Shown here piece after piece: positions 1-11,080 of a DNA stretch of 64,000 nucleotides; positions within the stretch are counted from its first letter, which is position 1; every line of letters begins with the position of its first letter. Below the pieces are notes generated by a model. It was not told where the DNA came from and did no database searches. It saw only the letters and a program-made list of their open reading frames with translations. Made by a program: the position numbers and the translations under genes. The stretch comes from Rehmannia glutinosa (lineage: Eukaryota; Streptophyta; Magnoliopsida; Lamiales; Orobanchaceae): the NCBI GenBank assembly GCA_016081115.2, contig JABTTQ020001489.1, forward strand, positions 240,150 to 304,149. Direction: 5' to 3'.

Positions 1-857
1 CAGTCAATTGGTGATCAGCTCTTTTTGGTGGTCTGTCCTCCCTTGCTTTGGAAGGTGTTGAGTGTCTCCTAGATGACAACCTTATTTCCTTTGTAGTTCT
101 TATTGAACAACTTGTTGAATCTTTCATAAGGGCAATCTCTTCCTGGTCAATGGCTTCTTTGGATTCAGCTCTCTTGGAATTACCAGCCATGAGTGCAGCT
201 GTCTTAGGTACAACTGTCTCTTCTTGCTCCTTTCTTCTAAGCTCAAACTCATATGCCTTAAGATCTGAGAACAACCAATGGTTGGATGTTCTGGTAAGGT
301 CCATGGAGTGTCTCAAAGCCATAACCTTCATTTTCCACTCAGCTGGGAGAGATCGTAGAATCTTCATACACATTTCATTTTGTGTATATTCTTTTCCTAG
401 AGCTGAGAGCTCATTGTTTATCTCTGTGAATTTGGCATCCAGCTGATCCAGACTCTCACCTGCAAGCATTTTAAAATTTTCAAATTTTTGAACAGCAACA
501 GTTAATTTATTTTCCTTAATTTGATCAGACCCTTCGCAAATTAAGGTTAGTTTTTCCCAAATCTCCTTGGTCGTTTTGCAATATTTGCCTTTATTAAATA
601 CGGGCTTATCAAGAGTTTATATAAAATATCGTTGGCAACATTGTCCAAGTTATATCTCTTCTTGTCTTCATTCGTCCACTTGCAGCATGGCTTTTCCACC
701 ATTGCAGGTCCAGGCTCTGCAGGTGCATCATCTTCTCCTTCAGCAAGAGCATCCCTTCTTACAGTTGTATTGAGTTTTAGAATTTGTAGTGGCCCATCCT
801 TAATGACAAACCACATTCATGTAGGACTGAAAGATGAGTCTGCATACGTATTTTCCA
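1..857 (-). pseudogene. gag fragment of a minus-strand copia element (element D)
   Basis: Read on the minus strand this matches the Gag N-terminal half of the other copies in the window. It enters at the DWK motif near residue 18, passes the GPLQILK segment, the 'YNLDNVA-DILYKLL' segment (547-816) and the Lys/Glu-rich linker, and runs off the window edge just before the zinc knuckle. The first 18 or so codons, the leader, PBS and 5' LTR are missing on the right, where homology stops abruptly at about 857. Several frameshifts break it (near 560-600 and 450-530). Its orientation is opposite to element A, which lies immediately to the right. It may belong with the diverged minus-strand LTR at 58,043-59,375, which is an inference from orientation and missing parts. 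Confidence 0.85.
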
Positions 858-871
858 AGTCAACTGAGGGG
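858..871 (+). other. 14-bp remnant of the C1 third ORF left of element A
   Basis: After the gag homology stops, these bases plus the sequence after element A read through as AACTGAGGGG then AATGTTCG. That lines up with AGCTGAAAGGGAACGTTCG at 41,284-41,302 in the third ORF of C2. So element A sits in third-ORF sequence (C1) whose upstream part has been lost and joined to the minus-strand gag. Confidence 0.6.
867..871. repeat. Target-site duplication of element A, left copy
   Basis: AGGGG immediately before the 5' LTR TG. The same five bases follow the 3' LTR at 28,556-28,560. Confidence 0.85.
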
Positions 872-2449
872 TGTTGGAAAATTTATTGTTTAGATTTTGA
901 TGAATGCCATGTAAAACTTAGACTAGAAAGTTGGCACCCCATTTTTCTTGTAATTTGCATTCTAATAGATATGGCTGTACGAGCTAAGTCAAGTCAGTTG
1001 TGCCTGGATATACAAGAAGTCAACTAAAGACTGGAATGAAGACTCCGTTGTGAAACAGCTGAGTATGGCAAGGAGGAGAAGTCAAGAACTCGACTGAAGG
1101 AGTATCAGCTGGGATACAACTGTGTGAAGTGTCAGTCAAGTCAACTCAAGAAGCCAAGTCTCAAGTTGAAGTAACAGATGAGTCATCCATTGAATGGAAG
1201 CTAACTCGAAATCACATGGGGAAGTTAGAGAACTGCAGTCAAGTCAAGACTACTGAAAAGAATCCGTTGCACAGAAGTCAAGAATATTACCTAAACAAGT
1301 AATACTTCTATTGCCATGTCTTAAAGTGCTCGTCCCGAGAAGCGTGCAAAAGGAATAAACCAATGGGAAGCATTGCACCTCGTGTCGACTCGAAAAGTCT
1401 GAACATTCATTTAATACGAGGAAATGTCAACATCAAGGATCGCAACAAGACAAGCCAACGAACACAAGTGACTTTTGAAAATCAGCCTATCTCTTCAACG
1501 GCGATTTTTGAAAGTTCACTATAAAAAGGCCGAGGAATCACTTTGAGAAAAGGTTAACCTTGAATACCTGAACCACGAACTATCAAGCAATCATTCGAAC
1601 TGTAACCTACAGTATATTCTCAAGTTATTCAAGCAAAATCCTCAAACCTAAACTTTAAAGGAAATCAATCCAACACCAAGTTGTGAAGGAAAGACAACTT
1701 CAAACTGTTGAAGAGGAAACTTTTGAAGAATCAAAAGGGCTCTACATTCCACGGAGGATTGTAGAAAGGTTCAAGGTCAAACCAGTCTCAAGTCATTGGA
1801 GGGCTTCGTGATCAAATCCAAGAAGCTTGAGCAAGTGAGCTGAAGTAGCAAGGCAGCTGCCCTGTGAAGAAGCTAAGTCAGACGAGAAGCCAAATGACTG
1901 ACCAAGGCATCTCCAGACTGAGTCCCAAAGGATCAAGTCAGCTGTGTGATCAATACTTGTATCCGGGTGATAACCACTTTGTACTCGATCAATACTTAGT
2001 GGATTCCTCCAGGAGTTGGAGAAGAGAGGAGTAGAAGAATTACCCCATCTTCGAACCTCTATAAAAATTATTGTGTCATTTACATTTCAGCATTTTTATT
2101 TCTGCATATTATTTTATATAAGCTGGTAATTTGCTATCCAACTGATAATTTACAAAGTGTTAAAACCAAGTGTTAAAACAAACTTAAACCAAATTCAAGG
2201 GTGTTAAGTCTTCCGCTGAAAATCTCATCACAGCCAAGTTAAGGTTTAGACTAAACAACTGAGTTATTCTATCAACAACTCAGTCGAGTCTATTGAGTGG
2301 CTAACTCAGCTGGTTAACTAACTTAGCTGACTCTCAAGTACATAGCTGTGAATTTAACTCTGTTATTTTAAATGGACTAAAATCGAAAAGTTGGTAAGGT
2401 TTATTCAACCCCCCCTTCTAAACCTTACTCACACCCCTTGGGACCTACA
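872..2449 (+). repeat. 5' LTR of element A
   Basis: It starts TGTTGGAAAATTTATT and ends TTGGGACCTACA, 1,578 bp, and is matched by the 3' LTR at 26,999-28,555. It contains a TATA box at 1,520 and is followed by AG and the Met-tRNA PBS. The two LTRs of A differ by many substitutions and small indels, so this is not a fresh insertion, although part of the difference lies at CAG/CTG sites. Confidence 0.93.
1520..1529 (+). promoter_or_regulatory. TATA box of the element A 5' LTR
   Basis: TATAAAAAGG lies about 650 bp into the LTR. The same word (TATAAAAG or TATAAAAGG) is at the same place in the other LTRs: 27,635 in A 3', 30,305 in C, and 57,160 in the right LTR of C2 (TATAAAATG). It probably marks the U3/R boundary, with transcription starting about 30 bp downstream. 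Confidence 0.65.
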
Positions 2450-2451
2450 AG

Positions 2452-2463
2452 TGGTATCAGAGT
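2452..2463 (+). other. Primer-binding site of element A (initiator Met-tRNA)
   Basis: TGGTATCAGAGT sits 2 bp after the LTR end. It is complementary to the 3' end of initiator Met-tRNA, the usual copia primer, except that the last base is T where C2 has C. Confidence 0.9.
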
Positions 2464-2576
2464 GGTTGGTTCATTGAGCCTTCCGCACTGGTTACTGAAC
2501 TAGATCTCCAATCTTTCAAAGAAGTTTTTAACACTTGTTTTTTCAAAAGCTTTCTTCATTCAGCAAAGTTATTATC

Positions 2577-4913
2577 ATGGAAGCAAATTTGACACGCATT
2601 CCTATCTTCACCATTGAGGAATTTGATGACTGGAAAATTCGTATGCAGACTCATCTATCATCTTTACATGATGAAATGTGGATAGTCATAGAGGATGGGC
2701 CACTGCAAATACTGAAAGTGAACACATTGTTATGCAGAGAGCGCACGAAGTGAAGGAGAGGAAGTTGCTGCTGAAGCAAGACCAGCCCTGGTTGAGAAAC
2801 CAAGCACTGAATGGACAAACGAGGACAGAAGAAGATACAACTTGGAAAATGTGGCCAAGGACATACTCTACAAAACCTTTGACAAAGAAATGTTCAATAA
2901 AGTCAAATCTTGTCAAACTGCAAAACAAATTTGGGATAAACTAACTTTAATTTGTGAAGGATCTGAGAAAATTAAAGAAAACAAATTGTCCGTTGCTGTA
3001 TAAAAGTTTGAAAATTTTAAAATGATTGCAGGTGAAACCTTGGATCAGCTGGATGCTCGATTCACTGAGATTACCAATGAACTATCTGCACTTGGGAAAG
3101 AATATACACAGAAAGAAATATGTATGAAGATTCTAAGAAGTCTCCCAGCTGAATGGGAAATGAAGCTCATGGCCCTGTGACATTCAATGAACCTCACAAC
3201 CACATCCAATCATGAGCTATTTTCAGACCTCAAAGCTTACGAGTTCGAGCTGAGAAGAAAAGATCAAGAGGAGACAGCTGTACCCAAAACTGCTGCACTC
3301 ATAGTAAAGATGGGAAAAGAGCTGAGGCTAAGGAAGCCATTGACCAGGAGGAAATTGCCTTGATGGTTAAAAGATTCAACAAGTTCTTCAACAAGAACTA
3401 TAAAAGAAACAAGGGTGAATCCTCCAGAAGACATTCAACTCCCTCCAAGTCAAGGGAAGACAGGCCACCCAAGAGAGCTGAGCACCAAAAGGTTGAATAT
3501 CGTAGAGTGATAACCCAAGAATGGAAAGAGTGACCAAAGAGCCGAGAACTGTGTTGGGCGTAGACAACCAGGACACTTTGCTATTGACTGTCCATATCAT
3601 GTAGTCAATAAATACAGGAATGAAGAAGAAAGAAGAGTCTTCAGAGAAAGAAGACAAGAAAAGAAAAAGGCAATGTTGGCTGCAGAGACTGCTGAGACAG
3701 CTAAGTCAAAAGATACAATGGGACTCGAGAGAGTAGTGAAACTGACTACTCAAGTGATTCTGAAGAAGAAGTAATGATCTGTCTAATGGCTAAAGAACAA
3801 GATCAACTTGACCAAGAAGATGAGGTACATTCTAACTCATCTCACTCAGACTCTAGTGATAGTGATTGTGACACACACTTCATCACCCACTGATCTTTAT
3901 GATTCATTAGGCAAAATGATGAATGACTTTGAGCACATTAAGTCCTCACACGCACTATTAAATGAGAAAAACAACCAGCTCAAAAGCCAAAACTCATAGC
4001 TGGCTAAGGAGCTGAGTACTCTAAGTCACATAGCTAATGAGAACAAAGAGCTGAAGGCTGAGAATGCTAAACTAATAGCAAAGATAGCTGCTATAGAAAA
4101 GAGGGAAAATGATCTCAAAAATGTGATTGCTTCATTCACTAAGGCATCTAAATCATTGGATGACCTTATTATGAGCCAAAAAGAGTGTGGAGACAAGACA
4201 GGCATATGATTCAATTCCTTTGTGCACAGTCAAACTCCAGAGTGATCTTGGAAAAAGGATCTTCAAGTAATGAAGCATCTCAAAAGCCCAAGACACCAAA
4301 TGTTGCACCCACCTTCACTCCAAAGCACAATCACAAACAAACTGGCCTTGGATATATAGGAAAAGGAAAATAGCCAGTTGAGTATGCTGAGAGGACAGCT
4401 GAGAAGAAATCCAGCAGAGTGCCTCAGCAAACTCCAAACAGGAAGTACTCTGTAAAGAAGAAACAGAGCTACCAGAATTCCCAGAAGTTCTATCAAAGGA
4501 ACACAAAAGATGGGAATAGTAGAAATTACCCAAGCTAAGCTGATTGGAATAATGTAAAATATCAGCAAAGACCTGTGGAATATATGCCAAAATGGCAAAG
4601 GCCTAGAACTCAGCAAATGTCATTCCGAAGGCAAAAGAGCTATCATCAGCACACATATGCATCCAAGCACTTCACTCAGAGATATCACAATTACCCAAAG
4701 AAGGCAATTGCTAAAACACACACACAGGCATACAGACAAAAAGAACAGTTGTATGAACCTAATGCCCCCAAGCAATTTGCCAAGGTGAATTATGATTATG
4801 GCACAGATAGATGGCAACCTCTTAGAGTCAGATCATTTTGCTATAGGTTGGTTGGATCATCTTATAGCACTAACCCCTCAGGACCCAGGCAAGTATGGGT
4901 ACCTAAAAACTGA
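2577..4913 (+). pseudogene. gag: gag of element A (broken)
   Basis: The ATG at 2,577 begins MEANLTRIPIFTIEEFDDWK, the start shared by all copies, about 115 bp after the PBS. Gag would form the cytoplasmic virus-like particle and bind the element RNA. Homology runs through the UBN2-like N-terminal region, a Lys/Glu-rich linker, the zinc knuckle (3,548-3,588), an acidic Ser/Asp-rich stretch, a coiled coil and a His/Tyr-rich basic tail ending VWVPKN at a TGA (4,911-4,913). It is broken by frameshifts near 2,735 and 3,310, stops near 3,000 and 3,178, and a TAG at 3,997. In the knuckle the second Cys is lost because CTGCAG reads CGTAG, a pattern seen elsewhere as probable sequence error. Confidence 0.88.
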
Positions 4914-5204
4914 TTTCCTTGATTGCAGATTCAAGGAACAGCTGAGTGCCAAGTAACCTGGTACATGGATAGTGGTTGTTCCAGACACATGATAGGGAAC
5001 AGGAAAAATCTGTCAAAATTCAAGGAGATTAGAGGCGCAAAAGTCATATTTGGAGGAAATGAAGCTCTAGGGGAAATAAGAGGCACTTGATCCATCAAGA
5101 AAAATGGATTAGAAATCACAGATGTTGCATATGTTAAAGGCCTCAACTTCAACCTGTTAAGCATCAGTCAACTCTGTGACAAGGGATATAATGTTGGATT
5201 CAAT

Positions 5205-5945
5205 ATGGGAGTGTGCCAAAACAAAGACACTGAATCAAATGAAGTAGTGTTACAAGGATCCAGACAAAAGAAGATGTATGTGGTAGATTGGTCGACTGCC
5301 ACACCAAGCACTTGTTTGTTAGCAAAGAGCACATCCGAATCAAGTTGGTTGTGGCACAAGAAGCTGAGTCATCTAAACTTCAAGACAATCAACAAGCATG
5401 CAAGGAGTCATCTTGTGGAAGGATTGCCAGACTCAGTATACAAGAAAGAAAATGTTTGTAATGCATGCCAGATGGGAAAACAAATCACATCATCATTCAA
5501 AGAGAAGTCAAGTCCATCTTCAACAAAGATATTGCATCTGTTGCATATGGATCTATTTGGTCCAGTTGAGCCAGCCAACATAAGTGGAAAGAAATACACT
5601 CTAGTAGTGGTGGATGATTATTCAAGATATACATGGACAATCTTCATGTGTAAAAAGAAGGAAACTTTGCAGAAGTTACCTCAACTAATGAGAAGAGTTC
5701 AAAATGAGAAGATTCAAACCATTATAAAGATAAGATCTGATAGAGGAACCGAGTTTGTCAATGGAATAATAACTCAGTATTGTGTTGAAAATGGTATTGC
5801 TCATGAATTATCTGCAGCAAGGACTCCACAGCAGAATGGAGTAGCAGAAAGAAGAAACAGAACTCTCAAGGAAGCTGCAAGAACCATGTTAGCTGAAGCT
5901 GGATTGCCAAAACGATTTTGGGCTGAAGCCATCAATACTGCATGA
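5205..5945 (+). pseudogene. Integrase domain of element A
   Basis: This is a 246-codon open stretch. It carries the HHCC-type finger (H-X4-H in HKKLSH near residue 49-54, CNAC near 87-90) and the catalytic triad D116 (in MDLFGP), D179 (in SDRGTEF) and E215 (in AERRN). The last two are 35 residues apart, the DD35E spacing of retroviral-type integrases. The motif TPQQNGVAERRNRTL is typical of copia. The stretch ends at a TGA (5,943-5,945) where C2 has TGC, and the integrase C-terminus continues at 5,964-6,161. All three catalytic acids are present, so the core looks intact. Confidence 0.9.
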
Positions 5946-6112
5946 TATACCCAAAATAGATGCATGATCAATAGGCAGCTGACAAAGACTCCCTATGAAA
6001 TATGGACAGGGAGAAAGCCAAATGTTACATATTTTAGAATATTTGGATGTAAATGCTTCATCCACAACAATGGCAAGGATAATCTAAAGGCTTTTGATGA
6101 TAAAGCTGATGA

Positions 6113-7144
6113 ATGTATCTTCTTGGGATACTCAGCTCAAGCAAAGCCTACAGAGTGCTGAACAAGAGGACTATGGTTACAGAAGAGTCTATCCATGTGG
6201 TTTTTGATGAACCTAATGTAAATGGAGAGGACATTGAAGAGTTAGCTGATAAGTTGAATCAGCCAACTATGCAGAAGAGTCCTTATGTTGAAGCAGAAGC
6301 TGGAGCGATTAATCAAGATGAAGATGAGATAGCTGAATCTCAAAGACAACTGGAGAATCTGCAGCTAAATGATGATGAGAGAGCTGCTCAAGACAACACA
6401 GCTGCAAGACGACTGAACCCAGCTGATTTACTCCAACCTGATGTGAGATGGTTGAGAGGCCATCCACCAGAGCTAGTTAGTGGAAATGTAAGGGATGGTG
6501 TAGGAACCAGATCCAGAGCTCAACAAGAAGTTGTGTTCACTTGTTTTATTTCCCAAATAGAACCAAAAGATGTGTCCCAAGCATTGGATGACACACATTG
6601 GATTCAAGCCATGCAAGAAGAGCTGAATCAGTTTGAAAGAAACAAGGTTTGGGAATTGGTGCAAAGGCCAACCCATCAAAATGTTATTGGCACAAAATGG
6701 GTTTTCAGAAACAAGATGAATGACGAAGGATCTGTGGTAAGAAACAAAGTAAGATTGGTAACCAAAGGGTATTGCCAAGAAAAAGGAATAGATTTTGATG
6801 AAACATTTTCTCCTGTTGCAAAATTAGAAGCAATAAGGATGTTTCTTGCCTATGCTACACACAAGAACTTTATTGTATATCAAATGGATGTGAAGAGTGC
6901 ATTCTTAAATGGATTGTTGGAAGAAGAAGTCTATGTTGAGCAACCTCCAGGTTTTGAACAGAAGACTCTTGGAGATAAGGTGTACAAGCTCAAGAAAGCT
7001 CTATATGGATTGAAACAGGCACCTAGAGCATGGTATGATACATTATCTCAATTTCGAGATAATAGATTCACCAAAGGCAAAGTGAGAACACTCTTTAATT
7101 CCAAGATAGAGAGTATCTTTGCTTGTTCAAATATATGTGGATGA
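6113..7144 (+). pseudogene. Reverse transcriptase domain of element A
   Basis: The stretch is 343 codons, opening in the linker after integrase (VLNKRTMVTEES, shared with C2). The copia RT blocks are GTKWVFRNKM, the RLVTKGYCQEKGIDF region, YQMDVKSAFLNG and KALYGLKQAPRAWYD. The frame is lost near 7,085 by a small indel, and the catalytic YVDD follows in another frame at 7,134-7,145, then FFLGLQV. The first Asp of the catalytic set lies in the MDVKSAF block. Lost activity is therefore due to frameshift rather than missing motifs. Confidence 0.9.
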
Positions 7145-7312
7145 CATTATTTTTGGATCCACAAACAAAGAGCTGTGTGATAAGTTCTCAAACCTCATGC
7201 AAGGCAAATTTGAAATGAGCATGATGGGAGAGCTGACATTCTTTCTAGGACTTCAAGTTAACAGCTGAAGGATGGAACCTTCATAAGTCAAACAAAGTAC
7301 ACCAGGGATTTA

Positions 7313-7951
7313 ATGAAGAAATTTGGTATGGAAGAGAAGTCTTTTGTGAAAATACCAATGAATACATCAGTCAAGATGGATATGGATGCAGATGGTAAGC
7401 CTGTGGATCAAACCAGATATAGGGTACTCATTGGATCATTGCACTATTTAACAGCAAGCAGGCTAGACATCACCTTTGCAGTAGGAGTATGTGCAAGATT
7501 TCAATTTGCACCAAAAGAAAACCATATGACTGCAGCTAAGAGAATCCTAAGATATTTGAAGGGATGCCAGGAAGTTGGCTTATGGTATCCAAATGAAGGT
7601 GGATTCAAGCTAATTGGTTACTCAGACTCTGACTATGCTGGATGTAGGGTTGACAGGAAGATTACTTCAGGTACATGTCAAATGCTTGGAAACAGATTGG
7701 TTTCCTGGTTTAGCAAGAAGCAAAACTCAATAGCCACATCCACAGCTGAAGCTGAGTACATAGTTGCGAGCAGCTGTTGTCCCCAAGCCTTATGGATGAG
7801 ACAACAACTGAGAGATTATGATGTTGAAGAGAAAGAGATTCCAATTATGTGTGATAACACAAGTGCTATTCCAATCACTCGAGAATCTGTGTTGCATTCA
7901 AGAACAAAGCACATTGATGTCGAGATATCATTTCATAAGAGATCATGTTGA
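7313..7951 (+). pseudogene. RNase H domain of element A
   Basis: The 212-codon stretch starts at the RT/RNase H linker (MKKFGMEEKS). It holds GSLHYLTASRLDITFAVG, the first catalytic Asp in GYSDSDYAGC, the Glu in STAEAEYI, and the Asp in MCDNTSAI. The frame breaks near 7,920, where GTCAGATACCA reads GTCGAGATATCA, a typical CAG-site change in this window. The last 40 or so codons (RDHVE to GLIELS) continue to about 8,074. Confidence 0.9.
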
Positions 7952-8074
7952 AAAGAAAGACATCACTTTGGAATACATCTCAAGCGATAAATGATTAGTG
8001 ACATATTCACAAAGCCATTATGTGAATCAAGATTTGAAGAACTCAAGCATGAGCTAGGGTTAATTGAGCTGAGT

Positions 8075-8638
8075 TGGCCCTCAGAAGACTCAATGAGAAG
8101 AGATGAAACATGATAAGATGAAAATAGAGCAAATCTTATAAATCAGCCAAGTGGATCAGCCGTATCGGAAAGTCAGCTGTATCGAGTTAGCTGACAACTG
8201 AGTCACTATACGTATAGAGAGAAGAAGAGTTAATTCAGTTAAGGAGTAAGCTGAGTCATTTATGAGCTAAGTGACAAAAACGCAGTCGTTTTTAATGATC
8301 GGGAATGTTTTTAAGAATGACGTCGTAACAGAACAATGACGAAGTACAATCAAAAGTCGCACTGATAAGCATATGATTGGATATAAATGCTGCCGCATTA
8401 AATGTGAGCAATTAAAATCAAATGAGACGTGCTAAATCTGAGCCGTTGATCTTGATCAATATTTCAAAAACCAAAAACACGTCCTTTCATACCCCTTTTA
8501 TACCCATTTGTTCAGTTTTCTCTCTCACTTCAAAAATTGTTCATCTCTCCAAAGCAAGAAAGCAAGTATCTTTTCTCTCAAAATCCTACCAGTCTTCAAA
8601 GCAAGTTCGTCAAGTTTCGTTCGATAAAAATTACTGAA
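8075..8638 (+). promoter_or_regulatory. Conserved spacer with promoter-like block before the third ORF, element A
   Basis: This is a non-coding 560-bp spacer between pol and the third ORF. It contains TGACGTCG at 8,318 (a bZIP/as-1 type word), ATTGG at 8,376 (an inverted CCAAT box), TATAAATG at 8,382 and a pyrimidine-rich CTCTCTC patch at 8,519-8,560. The order ATTGG-TATAAATG-CT patch-ATG recurs in C2, E and B. This suggests a separate promoter for the third ORF, but that is inference with no transcript evidence. Confidence 0.45.
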
Positions 8639-11080
8639 ATGGCACCAGCACATGATTTTACCAAGCTCGCAAAGCAAATCCACACCGAATCAACCGTGGA
8701 TTTTGACGGGATGATAAAACAGGGTTCCAATGAAAGCCTTGTGAAGAAGATAGCTGATAAGATTGACATATCCGGGCTAAAACCCTTTCTCACACTGGAA
8801 TACCAAATGACGTACGTAGAGGAGGTCGCCCAGTTCTACGTAAACGCTGAGGTGCAGGACGAAGGGATTAAATCTTCCGTCCACCGCAAGGACATTCTAA
8901 TCACTGCAAAGGACCTTGCGGAGCATTGCTTATTGCCGTTGGAGGGCATGCCAGAGATATATGAAGCAGACGTAGATTTGGTCACTGCATGGAAGGAAGT
9001 GGCCAAACCCGAGTGTGCTGCAAAAGTTGTCTACACAGCTGACAAGAAGCTGTTGGATGAAGATTACCACAAACTGTTGGATATCGTTGCCAAATGTGTA
9101 GACATAAAGTTTGGAAGCTTCAATCAGCTGTCCAAAACCAAGCTGATCGTCATGGCTGCGATCATGGAAGAAAAGAAGATCAACTGGACATAATTCGTCT
9201 ACAACAGACTCTGCTAGAATGTTGCAAATAAGTCCTTCAAGGACGATGGGACATTTGGAGGATCTCTGGGCTATGGTCTTGTAATTGGCCACTTGATGGA
9301 GGTGAAGGGTGTTCCCCTTCGACATGGAAAATCATTCCATGTTAACAAGAAGATGTTTCGGGCCAACTTATCTGGAGCCCAGAAGCGAGCATACGCCAAG
9401 CAGGCGGACACCAGTGAGGGAGAATCAACTGACCCTGAGAAAACAACTGTTGCCTCCCCTCTGAAGAAGAAAGCGCCCATGCGGTTTGGAAAGAAGAAAG
9501 GCGCCCAAAGAAGAAAAGAAGAAAACCGCACCTGCCCCTGCAGCCGTGTCTTCTGCCCCTACAGCCGCGGTGGAGAAGGAATCCTTAATACCTTCTCCAG
9601 GAATGAAGAAAAAGAGGACTGCCAAGGCGAGAAAGACAGTTGCCTCTAAGGCAACTCCAAAGGCCTTTACCTTCAAGGAACCGGAGGAAGTAGAACCAGA
9701 CATTCCTCTGGTGAAAACTAAGAAAAGGAGAAGACTCACCAAGCGTTCAGAGCTTGAGAAGACAGCTGAGTCTGGCACTCAGCTGGAAAATATCTTTGAG
9801 ACTGCTGAAGAAGTGCAGTCTCCAAAAATTATTGATGAAACAGCCAAGTCTGTTGAGGCCGATCAGCAGAGGCAAATTGAAGAGCCAGCTGTGGATAGAA
9901 CAGCTGAGGAACAAGAAGCAACGAAGACATATGCTGCTTAGGGTGAAGATAAGCAGAGTTTGCTACCCTCCATTCCTGAAAAGGAAGGGCAACAGGGAGA
10001 GGATGAAGATGATGATGTAATCATATGCTCTCTATTGTACCTAGACATCCAAAATCGTCTAAGAGCATGGATGAAATGGAAGCTGAGTCACTCTAGGGTG
10101 CAGTTTGAACACCCAGAGTTTATTGATGAGGAAGAGGAACTCTTCAGGTTTCTTGAAGTTGATACAGTGCTGCAAGCCCTGGATGAGGACAACTGTATTA
10201 ATATGCTGCAAATTTGGAAGGAAAATGAACAAGCAAGAGCAGCTGAGGAAGCAGAGGCTCGTGAAAAAGCCAACATTTGTCTTCTAACTGGAACCAGCGA
10301 CCATACTCATCCTCATCTTGACATACTCTCAGACGGTGATGAGGACATGGACCCTATTGCTGCACAAGAAAAGTTGGACATGCAGCAAGCCATGCTGGAA
10401 TCCACACTGATGCATGAGAAAGAGCTGATGGATGGACCAGGAGAGTCTTCCAAATCACAGCTTGAAATTGATACGTTGGGAGTGGTACAATGATTGCCAT
10501 CGTTATTGCTGGAACCACTTCCCGGTTCACTCGAGAAGACGGATCTAAGGGAATTGGCGATGACATCGGGAATTTGGGCACCCAAGTTGAGCCAATCCCT
10601 GCTGAAGGTGTCTTACCACCTGCCCCTACGACTGACAACTCATTTGACAAAGCCGGAGTCCGGAGCAGAGTGACCCCAACATAAGTCATTCACCGGTGAG
10701 TGAGCCGGTGGGAAACTCACTCCACTACAGCTAGGTCGGAGGATGCTGCAGCTGACTCCACCCTGAATCTAGGAGGCGAAGTGGAGAAGGAACAAGAAAA
10801 GGAAATACAGCAAGTTGTCACTAACGAAGCTTGGATAGTTGAATCTATCTCAGCTGAAGTGCCAAATGCTCTGCAGGCTGAGGACGCTGCTGATGCAGTC
10901 GAGGCACAGGATGGTTCTACCCCGGGAGTTAACACTCTGGGCAATGAAAGTGCAATCCACGGAGTTGAGACTCCTGTGGATGCCACTGCAAAAGACCCTA
11001 AGACAGTTGCGCCTGTCGAAGGGATTGTACAAGGCCCCGTTGCAGTTGAGACTGCAGGAGGTAATGAAGGCCTAAGGGAG
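8639..11080 (+). pseudogene. Third ORF ('envelope-like') of element A, first part
   Basis: ATG at 8,639 (MAPAHDFTKLAKQ) is conserved with C2 (37,357), E and B. Residues 1-250 or so form a globular domain (VEEVAQFYVNAEVQDEG, SVHRKDILITAKDLAEHC, FGSFNQLSKTK, GGSLGYGLVIG). It loosely recalls the plant-specific 'putative plant transposon protein' N-terminal domain; I am not sure of this. Lys/Pro/Ala-rich basic stretches with NLS-like KKKRTAKARK follow, then acidic and Glu/Ala-rich parts. Breaks are a TAA at 9,191 and frameshifts near 9,480, 9,940, 10,490 and 10,690. Element B interrupts it after 11,080; it resumes at 25,130. I see no signal peptide or membrane span, so 'envelope' is positional only. 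Confidence 0.75.
11076..11080. repeat. Target-site duplication of element B, left copy
   Basis: GGGAG before TGTAGGTCCC; the same five bases follow the other LTR at 25,130-25,134. Joining the two sides restores CCTAAGGGAGGTTGAG, as seen uninterrupted in C2 at 39,914-39,929. Confidence 0.93.

Larger units (their letters stand above)
4923..8074 (+). pseudogene. pol: pol of element A: protease-integrase-RT-RNase H (broken)
   Basis: Pol is in the same frame as Gag but separated from it by TGA codons at 4,911 and 4,920. The aspartic protease motif DSGCSRH starts at 4,968. The pre-integrase zinc finger (HKKLSH, then CNAC) and the DDE integrase follow at 5,205-5,945, then RT at 6,113-7,200 with YVDD at 7,134-7,145, then RNase H at 7,313-8,074 ending near GLIELS. 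Breaks are a stop in the protease (ACTTGATCC at 5,086), TGC to TGA at 5,943, and frameshifts near 6,150, 7,085, 7,260 and 7,920. The domain order is diagnostic of Ty1/copia. Pol converts the RNA to cDNA and integrates it. Confidence 0.9.

Noticed and set aside
2401..2425. C-run before AAACCTTACTC near the LTR ends (G-run at 11,118 and similar) as a polypurine tract
   Set aside because: It lies inside the LTRs at the same place in every copy; the real PPT is AAAAAGGGGGAAA next to the 3' LTR.
2452..2463. Possible tRNA gene at TGGTATCAGAGT and its copies
   Set aside because: Only the 12-base primer-binding complement to Met-tRNA; no cloverleaf around it.
4717..4735. CACACACA microsatellite in gag
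   Set aside because: Short and encoded in frame (KTHTQ) in A, C2, E and the 62-kb copy; ordinary coding sequence.
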